Below are positions 52,324 to 61,749 of a DNA stretch of 64,000 nucleotides, piece by piece. The notes under the pieces are model-generated. The model was not told the DNA's origin. It made no database searches and saw only the letters and a list, made by a program, of their open reading frames with translations. The position numbers and the translations under genes were made by a program. The stretch's first letter is position 1, and the number at the start of each line of letters is the position of its first letter. This DNA is from Virgisporangium ochraceum (GTDB lineage: Bacteria > Actinomycetota > Actinomycetes > Mycobacteriales > Micromonosporaceae), in assembly GCF_016863655.1 (NCBI RefSeq), contig NZ_BOPH01000043.1, positions 124,001-188,000 of the forward strand, in the 5' to 3' direction.

Positions 52324-53436
52324 TCACGACGCGCCGCTCATCTCGCGGAGGAAGTCGGCGTAGAAGAGGCCCAGCGCGGCCGCCACACCCAGGCCGGCCA
52401 CGATCCAGAACCGGATGACGACGTTGACCTCGCTCCAGCCCGCCAGCTCGAAGTGGTGCTGCAACGGCACCATCCGGAAGATGCGTTTGCCGGTGGTGCG
52501 GTAGGAGCCGATCTGCATCACCCAGGTCACCGTGATGATGAAGTACAGCACCGTGATGATGGGCAGCAGGAACACCGTCCGCGTGGCCACCGCCATGCCG
52601 GCGATCAGCGCGCCGAGCGCCATCGAGCCCGTGTCGCCCATGAAGATCTTCGCCGGTGACGTGTTCCACCAGAGGAAGCCGACGCACGCGCCGGCGCACG
52701 CGCCCGCGATCAGCGCGATCTCCAGCGGGTCGCGGGAGGCGTAGTCGTAGGCGCCGCGGTAGCTCTCGTCGTTGACCCAGTGGCGGTACTGCCAGAACGC
52801 GATGCCGGCGTACGCCACCAGCACCATGATCGACGTGCCGGTCGCGAGACCGTCGAGGCCGTCGGTCAGGTTCACCGCGTTCGACATCGCCATCACGATG
52901 AAGATGAACAGGATCACCGCGCCGACCTTGGTGATCTCCAGGATCTCGATGTCGCGGATGAACGAGATCGTGGAGCTGGCCACCGTCAGCGGCTCGGGGC
53001 CCTTGCTGGGGAAGTACAGCGCGATGATGCCGAACGCGGCACCGATCACCGCCTGGCCGATGAGCTTCTTGCGCATGCTCAGGCCGCCGCTGTTCTTCTT
53101 GCTGACCTTCAGGTAGTCGTCGATGAAGCCGAGGACGCCGTGGAACACGAACAGGCCGAGCAGCACCACGGCGGTCGCCGTCGGTCCGGTCGGCTTGAGC
53201 TGCGCGTCGGGCAGCGTCGTCAGGGTCAGGTGACCGGCGATGTAGGCGATCAACGTGCCCACGATGAAGACGACCCCGCCCATCGTCGGGGTGCCCTTCT
53301 TGGTGAGGTGGGTCTGCGGACCGTAGTCGCGGATCGGCTGGTCGGCCTTCAGCTTGATGAACTGCCGCATGGCGATCGGCGTGCCGAAGATCGACACGAG
53401 GAACGCCACCACACCGGCGACGAACACCGCCCTCAT
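52324..53436 (-). CDS. mraY: Phospho-MurNAc-pentapeptide transferase MraY
   Basis: MraY makes lipid I from UDP-MurNAc-pentapeptide and undecaprenyl phosphate. The 370-residue protein has ten helices with GFIDDYLK (D106, D107), NLTDGLDGLATG and MVPLQHHFELAGWSE. The ATG at 53436 was chosen at the conserved start MRAVFVAG; an upstream in-frame ATG (53466) lacks homology. Confidence 0.97.
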   Translation of the reverse strand: MRAVFVAGVVAFLVSIFGTPIAMRQFIKLKADQPIRDYGPQTHLTKKGTPTMGGVVFIVGTLIAYIAGHLTLTTLPDAQLKPTGPTATAVVLLGLFVFHGVLGFIDDYLKVSKKNSGGLSMRKKLIGQAVIGAAFGIIALYFPSKGPEPLTVASSTISFIRDIEILEITKVGAVILFIFIVMAMSNAVNLTDGLDGLATGTSIMVLVAYAGIAFWQYRHWVNDESYRGAYDYASRDPLEIALIAGACAGACVGFLWWNTSPAKIFMGDTGSMALGALIAGMAVATRTVFLLPIITVLYFIITVTWVMQIGSYRTTGKRIFRMVPLQHHFELAGWSEVNVVIRFWIVAGLGVAAALGLFYADFLREMSGAS

Positions 53437-53506
53437 GCCATCGCTCCGCTTCGCTCCGCGATCCATCCGGGCATACCTGAGCTGATGATTCGCTCGCGCA
53501 GCTCGC

Positions 53507-54916
53507 TCATGCGTCGGCCTGCGACGTGTCGGGCGGAGTGGGATCCGTGGGCCGCAGCGCGTCGACGACCTGCCAGGTGCGGTACCGCGAGCCCTTCACC
53601 AGCACCACGTCACCCGGCCGCAGCCCGGCATCGAGCCACGCGAGCGCGGCATCCTGATCGGTCACCTCAACCGACTCCCCTCCCCAACGTGCTACGGACG
53701 CCGCGCCGGCCGTGTACGCCGGCGCTGTCTGTCCCACGGCGACGAGCCGGTCGACGCCGAGGTCGGCGGCCAGCCGGCCGACCTCCTCGTGCCCCGCCCG
53801 CTCCTGGTCACCGAGTTCGGCCATGTAGCCGAGCACGGCGACGGTACGCCGGCCGGCCGCGATCGCCACCAGCGCGCGCAGCGCGGCGGCCATCGAGTCC
53901 GGGTTGGCGTTGTACGAGTCGTCGATGACCGTGACCCCGTCGGGCCGGTCGAAGACGTCCATCCGCCGCTCGGAGGCCAGCCGCAGCCCGGTGAGGACGT
54001 CGGCCACCTCCGCCGGCGACAGCCCGAGCCGCAGCGCCACCGCGGCGGCGAGGAGGGAGTTGCCCACCTGGTGCCGGCCGGCGGCGGCGAGCCGCACCGG
54101 GGTGGCACCACCCTGGTAGAGCAGCGTGTAGGCGGCCCGGCCGCGCTCGTCGAGGGTCACGTCGAGGGCGCGCACCGCCGCCGCGGCCGACTCCCCGGCG
54201 AACACCACCTCGGCCCTGGTACGGGCCGACATCGCCCGGACCCGCGGGTCGTCGGCGTTGAGCACCGCGATGCCCGCCGGCGGGAGCGCCTCGACCAGCT
54301 CGCCCTTGGCCTCGGCGATCGCCTCGACCGAGCCGAACTCGCCGATGTGCGACACGCCCACGTTGACGACGACCCCGATGTGCGGCGGCGCCAGCTCGCA
54401 CAGGTACCGGATGTGCCCGACGCCGCGGGCGCCCATCTCCAGCACCAGGTACCGGGTCTCGGCCGTGGCCCGCAGCACCGTGTACGGCAGCCCGAGCTCG
54501 TTGTTGAACGAGCCGGCGGTGGCGATCGTCGGTCCGAGCCGGTCGAGCAGCCCCGCCACCAGGTCCTTCGTGGTGGTCTTGCCCGACGAGCCGGTCAGGC
54601 CGATCACGGTGAGGTCGGGCAGCCTCTCCAGCACGGCGCTGGCCAGCCGGCCCATCGCCGCCCGCGCGTCGTCGACCATGATCGCCGGCGCGTCGACCTT
54701 CTTCGTCGCGAGCAGCGCGACCGCGCCCTGCTTGAGCGCCGTCTCGGCGTAGTCGTGACCGTCGACGCTGGCCCCGTCGAACGCGGCGAAGAGCCCACCG
54801 GGCCCGACCTTGCGCGAGTCGAACTCCACGGTGCCGGTGACCGTCACGTCCGGGTCGGCGCCGACGAGCGTGCCGTCGACGGCCGAGGCGACCTCGGCCA
54901 GTGTCATCGGGATCAC
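53507..54916 (-). CDS. murF: UDP-MurNAc-tripeptide--D-Ala-D-Ala ligase MurF
   Basis: MurF adds the D-Ala-D-Ala dipeptide. The 469-residue protein shows the N-terminal VEFDSRKVGPGGLF, ATP loop GSSGKTTT at 109-116 and the catalytic NADDPRV and YNANPDSM segments. The GTG at 54916 overlaps the murE stop by GTGA; an ATG three codons later is also possible. Seventy bases separate it from mraY. Confidence 0.95.
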   Translation of the reverse strand: MIPMTLAEVASAVDGTLVGADPDVTVTGTVEFDSRKVGPGGLFAAFDGASVDGHDYAETALKQGAVALLATKKVDAPAIMVDDARAAMGRLASAVLERLPDLTVIGLTGSSGKTTTKDLVAGLLDRLGPTIATAGSFNNELGLPYTVLRATAETRYLVLEMGARGVGHIRYLCELAPPHIGVVVNVGVSHIGEFGSVEAIAEAKGELVEALPPAGIAVLNADDPRVRAMSARTRAEVVFAGESAAAAVRALDVTLDERGRAAYTLLYQGGATPVRLAAAGRHQVGNSLLAAAVALRLGLSPAEVADVLTGLRLASERRMDVFDRPDGVTVIDDSYNANPDSMAAALRALVAIAAGRRTVAVLGYMAELGDQERAGHEEVGRLAADLGVDRLVAVGQTAPAYTAGAASVARWGGESVEVTDQDAALAWLDAGLRPGDVVLVKGSRYRTWQVVDALRPTDPTPPDTSQADA

Positions 54917-56562
54917 CGCTGACCCCCCACCGGCTCGTCGGCGCCGGTTTCGGAGCTGTCGGCGCTCGCCTCCGCTCGCGCGGGCCCCGGGGCCGGCGCG
55001 CCCCCCGCCGGTCCCCCCTTTGCCGCCAACGCGGCCGCGAGCTCCACGCGGTCGTCGAACGGACGGACCTCGCCGTTGATCTCCTGGCCGCTCTCGTGGC
55101 CCTTGCCCAGAAGAGCGACCACATCGCCGGGACGCGCGAGCGCGACCGCCGCCTCGATGGCCTCCCGGCGACCGGCGACCTCGCGGACGTCGCCCCCGGC
55201 GGCACCGGCCAGCACCTCGGCGCGGATCCTCGCCGGGTCCTCGGTGCGCGGGTTGTCGTCGGTGACGATCAGGACGTCCGCACCGGCCGCCGCGGCCGCG
55301 CCCATCAGCGGGCGCTTGCCCCGGTCACGGTCGCCGCCGGCGCCGACCACGCAGATCACCCGGCCGGTGCCGATCTCCCGCAGCGCGGCGAGCACCGCGA
55401 TGATCGAGTCGGGCTTGTGCGCGTAGTCGACCACGCCGAGCACGGGACCGAGCTGTCCGACGCGCTCCATGCGACCGGGCACGCCCGGGCAGGCACCGAC
55501 GCCGTCAGCGGCCGTCTGCGGGTCGATGCCGGCCGCGGCGAGGATGGCGATCGCGAGCAGCGCGTTCGCCACGTTGTGCCGGCCCGGCAGGCCGACCCGG
55601 GCGTTGACCGCGACACCGCCCGGGCCGAGCGCGGTGAACCGCTGCCCGTACCCGTCGGGCCTGACCTCGACGGCCCGCCAGGTCGCGTCGGCGGCGCCGA
55701 GCGCGGAGTAGGTGACCGTCGACGGGCGCACGAGCGGCGCCTGCGCCGGGTCGTCGAGGTTCAGCACCTCGATGCCGCTGCGCCCGTCGAACAGCTTGGC
55801 CTTCGAGGCGAAGTAGTCCTCGACGCCGGGGTGGAAGTCGAGGTGGTCGACGCCGAAGTTGGTGAACCCGCCGACCGCGAAGCGCACGCCGCCCACCCGG
55901 CCGAGCTTCAGCGCGTGGCTCGACACCTCCATCGCGATCGCCTTCACGCCACGCTCGACCGCCACGGCGAACAACGCGTGCAGGTCGGTCGCCTCGGGCG
56001 TGGTGCGCACGCTCGGCACCGTGACGTCGCCGAGCCGCGTCTCGACGGTGCCGATCAGCCCGGCGGGGATGCCGGCGGCCCGCAGCCCGGACTCCAGCAG
56101 GTACACCACCGAGGTCTTGCCGGCGGTACCGGTGACGCCGAGCACGCTCAGCCGCTCGCTCGGCGCGCCGTACACGCGGGCCGACACGGCTCCGACGGCC
56201 TCGCGGGGGTCGTCGACCACGAGCACCGGCACCTCGGAGGTGATCATGGCCGCACCGGCGGGGTCGGTGAGCACCGCGACCGCGCCGGCCGCGACGGCCT
56301 GTGCCGCGAACTCGGCGCCGTGCCGGCGGGCACCCGGCAGCGCGGCGTACAGGTCACCCGGTCGTACCTCGGTGCTGGCGAGCGATACACCGGTGACGGC
56401 GACGTCGTCGGGTGCCGCGCCAGGATCGTCGGACACTGCGCCAAGATCGAGATCGCGCAGCCGCACGGGCGGCACGCCAGCGGGTCGCGGATAGCCGGGC
56501 ACGGGGTCAGACCATACCGGCCCACCCGCGGTTCGTTCAGCATGGCCGCTGTACCTGGACAC
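54913..56562 (-). CDS. murE: UDP-MurNAc-L-Ala-D-Glu--meso-diaminopimelate ligase MurE
   Basis: MurE adds meso-DAP. The 549-residue protein has the ATP loop GTAGKTS at 145-151 and DNPRTEDP, the motif selecting meso-DAP. The GTG at 56562 shares its first base with the last base of the ftsI TAG stop; homology begins about residue 21, so GTG 56502 is possible. A Pro/Ala-rich C-terminus of about 35 residues is atypical. Confidence 0.95.
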   Translation of the reverse strand: MSRYSGHAERTAGGPVWSDPVPGYPRPAGVPPVRLRDLDLGAVSDDPGAAPDDVAVTGVSLASTEVRPGDLYAALPGARRHGAEFAAQAVAAGAVAVLTDPAGAAMITSEVPVLVVDDPREAVGAVSARVYGAPSERLSVLGVTGTAGKTSVVYLLESGLRAAGIPAGLIGTVETRLGDVTVPSVRTTPEATDLHALFAVAVERGVKAIAMEVSSHALKLGRVGGVRFAVGGFTNFGVDHLDFHPGVEDYFASKAKLFDGRSGIEVLNLDDPAQAPLVRPSTVTYSALGAADATWRAVEVRPDGYGQRFTALGPGGVAVNARVGLPGRHNVANALLAIAILAAAGIDPQTAADGVGACPGVPGRMERVGQLGPVLGVVDYAHKPDSIIAVLAALREIGTGRVICVVGAGGDRDRGKRPLMGAAAAAGADVLIVTDDNPRTEDPARIRAEVLAGAAGGDVREVAGRREAIEAAVALARPGDVVALLGKGHESGQEINGEVRPFDDRVELAAALAAKGGPAGGAPAPGPARAEASADSSETGADEPVGGQR

Positions 56563-58814
56563 TAGGCGGGCGGGTACACCTGGAACACGGGCGCCGGCGC
56601 ACCCGTCGGCGGCACCCCGTACCTGATCAACATGAACTGCATCATCTCGCGGAACGCCGGCGCCATCGAGGCGCCGGTGATGTCGAGCCCGTAGGCGTAC
56701 ACGGCCACGACGTACCGGGGCGCGTCGGCCGGCGCCATCCCGATGAACGACGCGACGTAGCCCTCCGTGTACTTGCCGTCGACCACGCGACCGCCGGTAC
56801 CGGTCTTGCCTGCGACCCGGTAACCCTCGATCGCCGCCTGGTTACCGGTGCCGCCCTTGACCGCCACCGGTGCCTCGAGCAGTTCCCGCAGCTCGCGGGC
56901 GTGCTGCGGGTCGAGCACCTTCCGGGTCAGCGGCGGTGGCGCCTTGGCGAGCTTCCCGTCGGGTCCGATCAGGCCGCTCACCAGCCGCGGCTGCACCCAC
57001 ACGCCGTCGTTGGCGATCGCCGCGTAGGCGGCCGCCATCTGGAGCGGGGTGGTCGACACGCCGTTGCCGATCGGGATCGTGCCGTGGCTGGAGCCGTACC
57101 AGTCCTTCGGCTCGCGCACGAGGCCGGCGACCTCGCCCGGCAGGCCCTCGCCGGTCGGCTCGCCCAGCCCGAACCGGCGCTGGTACTCGTAGACCTTGTC
57201 CTTGCCGAGCGCGTCGGCCACCCGGATCGTGCCGATGTTCGACGAGTACGCCATGATGCCGGCGATCGTCACCGGGGTCTCCTTGGTCTGCTTGTTCACC
57301 GAGTCGACGAACTCGCGGTCCCCCTTGACGATCTTCGGTCCGACGAAGACCGACGTCGTGGGCACGATCTTGCCCTCCTGCAGGGCCGCGCCCATCACGA
57401 TCGCCTTGTGCGTGGAGCCGGGGTCGACCAGCATCCCGCTGCTGGTGTCGAGCCACAGCTCGGAGTCGGCGGGCGGGTCGGCGGCGTCGTAGCCGGGGAA
57501 GCTCGCCTGCGCGATCACCTCGCCGGTCTTCACGTCCATCACGACCGCGGCGCCGATCGACGCCTTCACCGCCTGCAGCCGTGCGGCGAGGATCTGCTGC
57601 ACCCGGAACTGCACGAACCGGTTGATGGTCAGCTGCAGCGACGACCCCGGCCGGGCCGGCCGGGCCTGGTGCAGGCTGCCCGGGATCTCCCGGTCGAGCT
57701 TGCCCTGGCCGGACTCGAAGACCCGCAGGCCGTCCTCGCCGCGCAGCTGCTCGTCGTACTTCTGCTCCAGCCCGGTGAGGCCCTTCAGGTCACGGCCGGT
57801 GAAGCCGATCACCGACGCGGCCAGGTCGTGCCCGGGCACCTCGCGGCGCTCGTCGCGCGCCACCCGGACCCCGGCGAGGTTCAACGCCACGACGGCGTCG
57901 CCCAGCTCGACGTCGACGCGGCGGGCCAGGTACTCGAACTGCACGTTGGTGCCGTTCTTGTGCTTGTGCGGGGCCAGCTTGGGCACCAGTTCCGACCGCG
58001 ACACACCCAGCTGTCCGAGCACCGGCATCAACGCGTCGGCGGTCGCTTCGACGTCCTGCACCTGGGTCGGGTCGGCGTAGATGTACCGCGCCTCGACGCT
58101 GTGCGCCAGCGGCTTGCCGTCGGCGTCGAGGATCGAGCCCCGCGGCGCCGGGATCACCTCGCGCTTGAGCCGCTGCTCCAGCGCGTCGGCGGCGTAGGCG
58201 CGGGCGTCGGTGAACTGGAGCACGACCAGCCGGCCGCCGATCAGCGTGAAGAGCGCGAGGGCCAGCACCGTCGCGACGCGCAGGCGCCGCTGTGGTCGGC
58301 CCGGTCGCGGCGGCGCGAGGCCGCGGTTGATCTTCGGCCGGACCGGGGGGCGCTGCGCCCCGACGCGCGCGCTCCGGTTGGACCCGGCTGCGCGGCCGGT
58401 TCCCCGGGTGCCGCCGGTTGCCCGGCCGCGGTCGGCCGTTCCCCGGGCCCGGTCCGCCGTTCCCTGACCGCGGTCCGACGCTCCCCTACCGCGGTCCGGG
58501 GTCGCCCGACCGCGGTCGGTCGTCGCCCTGCCGCGGTCGGCGGTGGACCTGCCGCGGTCCGCGCGTCCCTCCTCGGCCGCGCGACGGCCCTGGTCCCCCC
58601 GACGGCCCTCCGCCCGACGGCTCTGGTCCGACCGCCCTCCCGCCAGCACCTGCAACGCCGGCCGGAACGGATCGCGACCCGCGCGCTCGGCCGCGCTCTC
58701 CCGCACGGTGCGGCCCCGCGGCGTGTACCGGCGCGCGTCGGCCAACGCGCTCCGCTCCGGGCGGTCACCCGTACGCCGGCGCGGGTCGTCCCGCGGTGGG
58801 TCGTTTCTCGGCAC
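56562..58814 (-). CDS. ftsI: Septal transpeptidase FtsI (PBP3-type) with Arg-rich repeat N-terminus
   Basis: FtsI cross-links septal peptidoglycan. The 750-residue protein carries the transpeptidase serine S467 in STHK (467-470), SSN of YSSNIGT and KTG of AGKTGTG. The membrane helix lies about residue 180. Before it, about 170 cytoplasmic residues are Arg/Gly/Asp-rich with units such as TADRGRA and TDRGRAT. The GTG at 58814 was chosen because CGGAGG lies 6 bases upstream; an ATG at 58832 has weaker support. Confidence 0.94.
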   Translation of the reverse strand: MPRNDPPRDDPRRRTGDRPERSALADARRYTPRGRTVRESAAERAGRDPFRPALQVLAGGRSDQSRRAEGRRGDQGRRAAEEGRADRGRSTADRGRATTDRGRATPDRGRGASDRGQGTADRARGTADRGRATGGTRGTGRAAGSNRSARVGAQRPPVRPKINRGLAPPRPGRPQRRLRVATVLALALFTLIGGRLVVLQFTDARAYAADALEQRLKREVIPAPRGSILDADGKPLAHSVEARYIYADPTQVQDVEATADALMPVLGQLGVSRSELVPKLAPHKHKNGTNVQFEYLARRVDVELGDAVVALNLAGVRVARDERREVPGHDLAASVIGFTGRDLKGLTGLEQKYDEQLRGEDGLRVFESGQGKLDREIPGSLHQARPARPGSSLQLTINRFVQFRVQQILAARLQAVKASIGAAVVMDVKTGEVIAQASFPGYDAADPPADSELWLDTSSGMLVDPGSTHKAIVMGAALQEGKIVPTTSVFVGPKIVKGDREFVDSVNKQTKETPVTIAGIMAYSSNIGTIRVADALGKDKVYEYQRRFGLGEPTGEGLPGEVAGLVREPKDWYGSSHGTIPIGNGVSTTPLQMAAAYAAIANDGVWVQPRLVSGLIGPDGKLAKAPPPLTRKVLDPQHARELRELLEAPVAVKGGTGNQAAIEGYRVAGKTGTGGRVVDGKYTEGYVASFIGMAPADAPRYVVAVYAYGLDITGASMAPAFREMMQFMLIRYGVPPTGAPAPVFQVYPPA

Positions 58815-58995
58815 GATCAGCCTCCGGACCATCCAGCGTGTTCACGAGCGGGGGGGCGTCGCGGTTCCCGGAAGCCCGGAGTCCGGTCCGGGACTCCGAG
58901 CCTCCAAGATCGCCTAACGATCGGGCCGGCCTGACGTGGCCGGGTGGGCCGGTCCGTCCGGGCGCCAATCCCGGTCGGTGCCCCACCCGGCCGGA

Positions 58996-59823
58996 TCAGC
59001 CGGCGGGCTGGGTGGCCGGCTGCCCGGCGACGCTGGCCGGACCGCTGGCCGGCTTCGGCACGCCGAGCTGCCGCCCGTCGGGCAGCCGCAGGAACGCGGG
59101 CGACTCGGCCCGCACCAGCCCGAGCTGGCGGGCCGCCGCGGCCAGGTTGCCCGGGCTCTCCTTCTCGGCGATCTCGCGCTGCAGCCGCTGCTCGTGCTGG
59201 TCGAGGTTGCCCTGCTGCGCCTTGAGATCGTGCAGGTGGAACGCACCCTCGTTGATCTTCGTGTTGATCACGAGGATGCCCAGCACACCGACGACCACCA
59301 CCGACAGCACCAGCGCGACGAACGGCGCCCGCGGCGCCGACACCGGCAGTGGCGGAACCACCGAGATCCCGGCGCGGTCGCCCGCGCCCCCGGCCGGCGC
59401 CGACCGACGCGCGGGCCGGCCCGACGCGGTCGCCCGCGCGGTTCCGTGCTCCACGGCGGGCCGGTGCTCGTCGACCAGCTCCTCGGGCTCCGGCGCGACG
59501 TCGCGGACCGCGGACTCGGCCGGACGGTCCGGGCGGTCCGGGCGGTCCGGGCGACGCCGGCGCGTCGGCTCCACGGCGGGCGACAGCTGCAGCGCGGTGG
59601 CGCCACGGGTCGCGGCCAACGCTTCCCGGCCGCGTCCACGTACGTCGTCGATGGAACGCCCGGTGCCGCGGTGCGAGTAACCCGCCGACCTGCCCCTGTC
59701 GACCGTGCGATCGCCGAGCCGCTCACTGATGCGGTCGCCGACCCGGTCGACGGCGCGGTCGCCGCGGACGGGACGCCCTGTGCGGGCCCCGTTCGGGTTA
59801 CGGCCTGGCTCAACCCTCGTCAT
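58996..59823 (-). CDS. ftsL: FtsL-like division protein with long Asp-Arg-rich N-terminus
   Basis: FtsL-type proteins sit between rsmH and ftsI and activate FtsW/FtsI. The 275-residue protein has one helix at about 167-187, a coiled coil (195-222) and a short LxV-rich region QLGLVRAESPAFLRL. The 165-residue cytoplasmic part is much longer than in typical FtsL and has DR clusters (GDRAVDRVGDR, RPDRPDRPDR). Assignment rests on position and layout, since FtsL diverges quickly. Its start overlaps rsmH by 14 bases. Confidence 0.85.
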   Translation of the reverse strand: MTRVEPGRNPNGARTGRPVRGDRAVDRVGDRISERLGDRTVDRGRSAGYSHRGTGRSIDDVRGRGREALAATRGATALQLSPAVEPTRRRRPDRPDRPDRPAESAVRDVAPEPEELVDEHRPAVEHGTARATASGRPARRSAPAGGAGDRAGISVVPPLPVSAPRAPFVALVLSVVVVGVLGILVINTKINEGAFHLHDLKAQQGNLDQHEQRLQREIAEKESPGNLAAAARQLGLVRAESPAFLRLPDGRQLGVPKPASGPASVAGQPATQPAG

Positions 59824-60898
59824 TGCTGTTCACCCCTTCCGTCGTGCGGTGTTCCGCCGTCTCGTCTTCTTTTCCGTACCGGCGACGCCGGCCCGTCACG
59901 GGCCGGGTGACCGGTTGATGCATCCCCTTCACCTGTCTGGGCGGCCGGCCGGGCGGAGGGATCCGCTCGGCCGCCCGCAGGCGCGCCGACGCCGCCCGCG
60001 GGTTGGTCGCCACCTCCGCGTCACCCGCCACCTCGGCGCCTCTGGTGAGGAGCCACAGCGTCGGTGCGGAGCCGACGGGTTCAACCGGCAGGTCGATCGG
60101 TGCGCTCGACCGTGCCCGCTCCGCGAACGCCTGCTTGACCAGGCGGTCTTCGAGCGAGTGGTAGGACAGCACCGCGATCCGACCCCCGGGCGCGAGCGCG
60201 TCGAGGGCCGCCGGTACCGCCTCTTCCAGCACGGACAGTTCGCCATTTACCTCAATGCGCAGCGCCTGAAACGTTCTCTTCGCGGGGTTTCCACCAGTTC
60301 GTCGCGCTGGCGCCGGAATGCTGTTCCGGACCAGGTCGGCGAGGCGGGTCGTCCTGGTGAACGGCTCCTTCGCGCGCTCGCGCACGATGGCCGCCGCGAT
60401 CCGCGACGCGAACCGCTCCTCGCCGTAGACCCGCAGGATCCGCGCGAGGTCGCCGGCCGGGTACGTGTTCACCACCTCGGCGGCGGTGATCCCCCGCGTG
60501 GGGTCCATCCGCATGTCGAGGGGTGCGTCCTGGCTGTAGGCGAAACCCCGGCCCGCCTCGTCCAGTTGCATGGAGGAGACGCCGAGGTCGAACAGCACTC
60601 CGTTGACCTCGGTGATCCCGAGCGAGTCCAGAACACCGTCAAGCTCGTTGTAGACCGCGTGCACGAGGTGTGTCCGGCCGGCGTGGCTACCCAGCCGGTC
60701 GCCCGCCAGCGCGAGGGCCTGCGGGTCCCGGTCGATGCCGACGAGCGTGACCTCAGGGAACGCGTCGAGCACCGCCTCCGCGTGCCCACCGAGGCCCAGC
60801 GTGGCGTCGACGTGCACGGCGCCCGGGCCGGCGAGTGCGGGGCGCAGCAGCTCGAGGCACCGCTCGAGCAGAACGGGTACGTGGATCCCCCGCGCCAT
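59810..60898 (-). CDS. rsmH: 16S rRNA (cytosine1402-N4)-methyltransferase RsmH
   Basis: RsmH (MraW) methylates C1402 N4 in 16S rRNA. The 362-residue protein has HVPVLLERCLELL, the SAM loop DATLGLGGHAEAVL, LGVSSMQLDEAGRGFAY and AVLSYHSLEDR. AGGGGG lies before the ATG at 60898; the upstream open frame is not homologous. It follows mraZ after 337 bases, a wider gap than usual. Confidence 0.96.
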   Translation of the reverse strand: MARGIHVPVLLERCLELLRPALAGPGAVHVDATLGLGGHAEAVLDAFPEVTLVGIDRDPQALALAGDRLGSHAGRTHLVHAVYNELDGVLDSLGITEVNGVLFDLGVSSMQLDEAGRGFAYSQDAPLDMRMDPTRGITAAEVVNTYPAGDLARILRVYGEERFASRIAAAIVRERAKEPFTRTTRLADLVRNSIPAPARRTGGNPAKRTFQALRIEVNGELSVLEEAVPAALDALAPGGRIAVLSYHSLEDRLVKQAFAERARSSAPIDLPVEPVGSAPTLWLLTRGAEVAGDAEVATNPRAASARLRAAERIPPPGRPPRQVKGMHQPVTRPVTGRRRRYGKEDETAEHRTTEGVNSNDEG

Positions 60899-61235
60899 GG
60901 CCGACCCCCTTGTAACGGCCCGGGTTCGCGGCCCGGACCGTGCCAGTGCCCCACCGTGTACCGCCCCGACGTGCGCAGACGCGCCCGTGGCCGGGAACCG
61001 GTTCCGGTGAGCCCGCACCCGGCTTCGCGGACCGGTGCGGTGTTACCCCCGTTGCACTGCTGTTGCCATCGGCGTGGCGAGTTGTATTCCCGACCGACTC
61101 CGGTGACCATGACGCCGTACCGCCAGATCCCCATCCGCTCTCTCGCCTGCCGCCGGGGAAGTGGCGTCAGGAGTGGAGCGGAGGGAGATCTCGCGGTACG
61201 GCGTGATTCCGCGTTCTGTAAGTGCTGCCCCGCTA
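60899..61235. other. mraZ-rsmH gap with inverted repeat
   Basis: No gene is credible. An 18-base inverted repeat (61112-61129 and 61187-61204, half ACGCCGTACCGC) with one mismatch spans the middle. I see no strong -10/-35 pair; a weak TACAAC may act for rsmH. Confidence 0.5.
61112..61204. repeat. 18-base inverted repeat before rsmH
   Basis: ACGCCGTACCGCCAGATC (61112-61129) and GATCTCGCGGTACGGCGT (61187-61204) are reverse complements at 17 of 18 positions, with 57 bases between. It could form a leader hairpin. Confidence 0.65.
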
Positions 61236-61667
61236 CTACAACCCGCCCGGGAGAACCCCCTCTTCGATGTCAGCGAATTCGTCTTCGCTTTCCGCGAGGT
61301 ACGTCTCCCAGGCCTGCTTGTCCCAGATCTCCACCCGGGTACTTGCGCCGATGACGACGAGATCGCGGCCCAGCCCGGCGTACTCCCGCAGGTGGCCGGG
61401 GATGGTGACCCGGCCCTGCTTGTCGGGCACCTCGTCGTGCGCACTGGCGAAGAACACCCGGCTGTACGCCCGGGCCGCCTTGTGCGTCATCGGTGTCTCA
61501 CGTAGTTGTGCCGCGATGCGACCGAACTCGGAGGTGGGAAACACGTAGAGGCAGCGCTCCTGACCCTTTGTGATCACAACACCTCCTGCCAGTTCATCAC
61601 GGAACTTGGCCGGAAGGATTAACCGGCCCTTCTCGTCGAGGCGAGGCGTGTGCGTTCCCAAGAACAC
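61236..61667 (-). CDS. mraZ: Transcriptional regulator MraZ
   Basis: The 143-residue protein has two AbrB-like repeats, FLGTHTPRLDEKGRLILPAKFRDEL and DKQGRVTIPGHLREY. MraZ binds repeated GTGG-type boxes upstream of its own gene and controls the dcw cluster. The GTG at 61667 was chosen because GAGGGGG lies 10 bases upstream and the family begins (M)FLGTH. Confidence 0.95.
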   Translation of the reverse strand: MFLGTHTPRLDEKGRLILPAKFRDELAGGVVITKGQERCLYVFPTSEFGRIAAQLRETPMTHKAARAYSRVFFASAHDEVPDKQGRVTIPGHLREYAGLGRDLVVIGASTRVEIWDKQAWETYLAESEDEFADIEEGVLPGGL

Positions 61668-61718
61668 GCACGACACCCCCTCCCCGGGGCCGGCGGGCCC
61701 CCCGACCCACCAACGCGC

Positions 61719-61743
61719 TCCACTGTACTCCACTTCCCTCCAC
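61719..61743 (-). promoter_or_regulatory. Candidate MraZ boxes: three GTGGA repeats at 10-base period
   Basis: On the minus strand GTGGA occurs at 61719-61723, 61729-61733 and 61739-61743, exactly one helical turn apart. This is the layout of MraZ-binding repeats (TGGNG-N5). They overlap the promoter spacer and -10. Confidence 0.65.
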
Positions 61744-61749
61744 CCGCAA
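61722..61749 (-). promoter_or_regulatory. Candidate mraZ promoter
   Basis: TTGCGG (61744-61749), a 16-base spacer and TACAGT (61722-61727) face mraZ. The start would fall near 61715, leaving a leader of about 48 bases. The MraZ boxes lie across it. Confidence 0.55.

Noticed and set aside
58903..58914. TCCAAGATCGCC resembling half a GATCTTG element
   Set aside because: No matching GATCTTG arm lies nearby, so it is not a palindromic copy.
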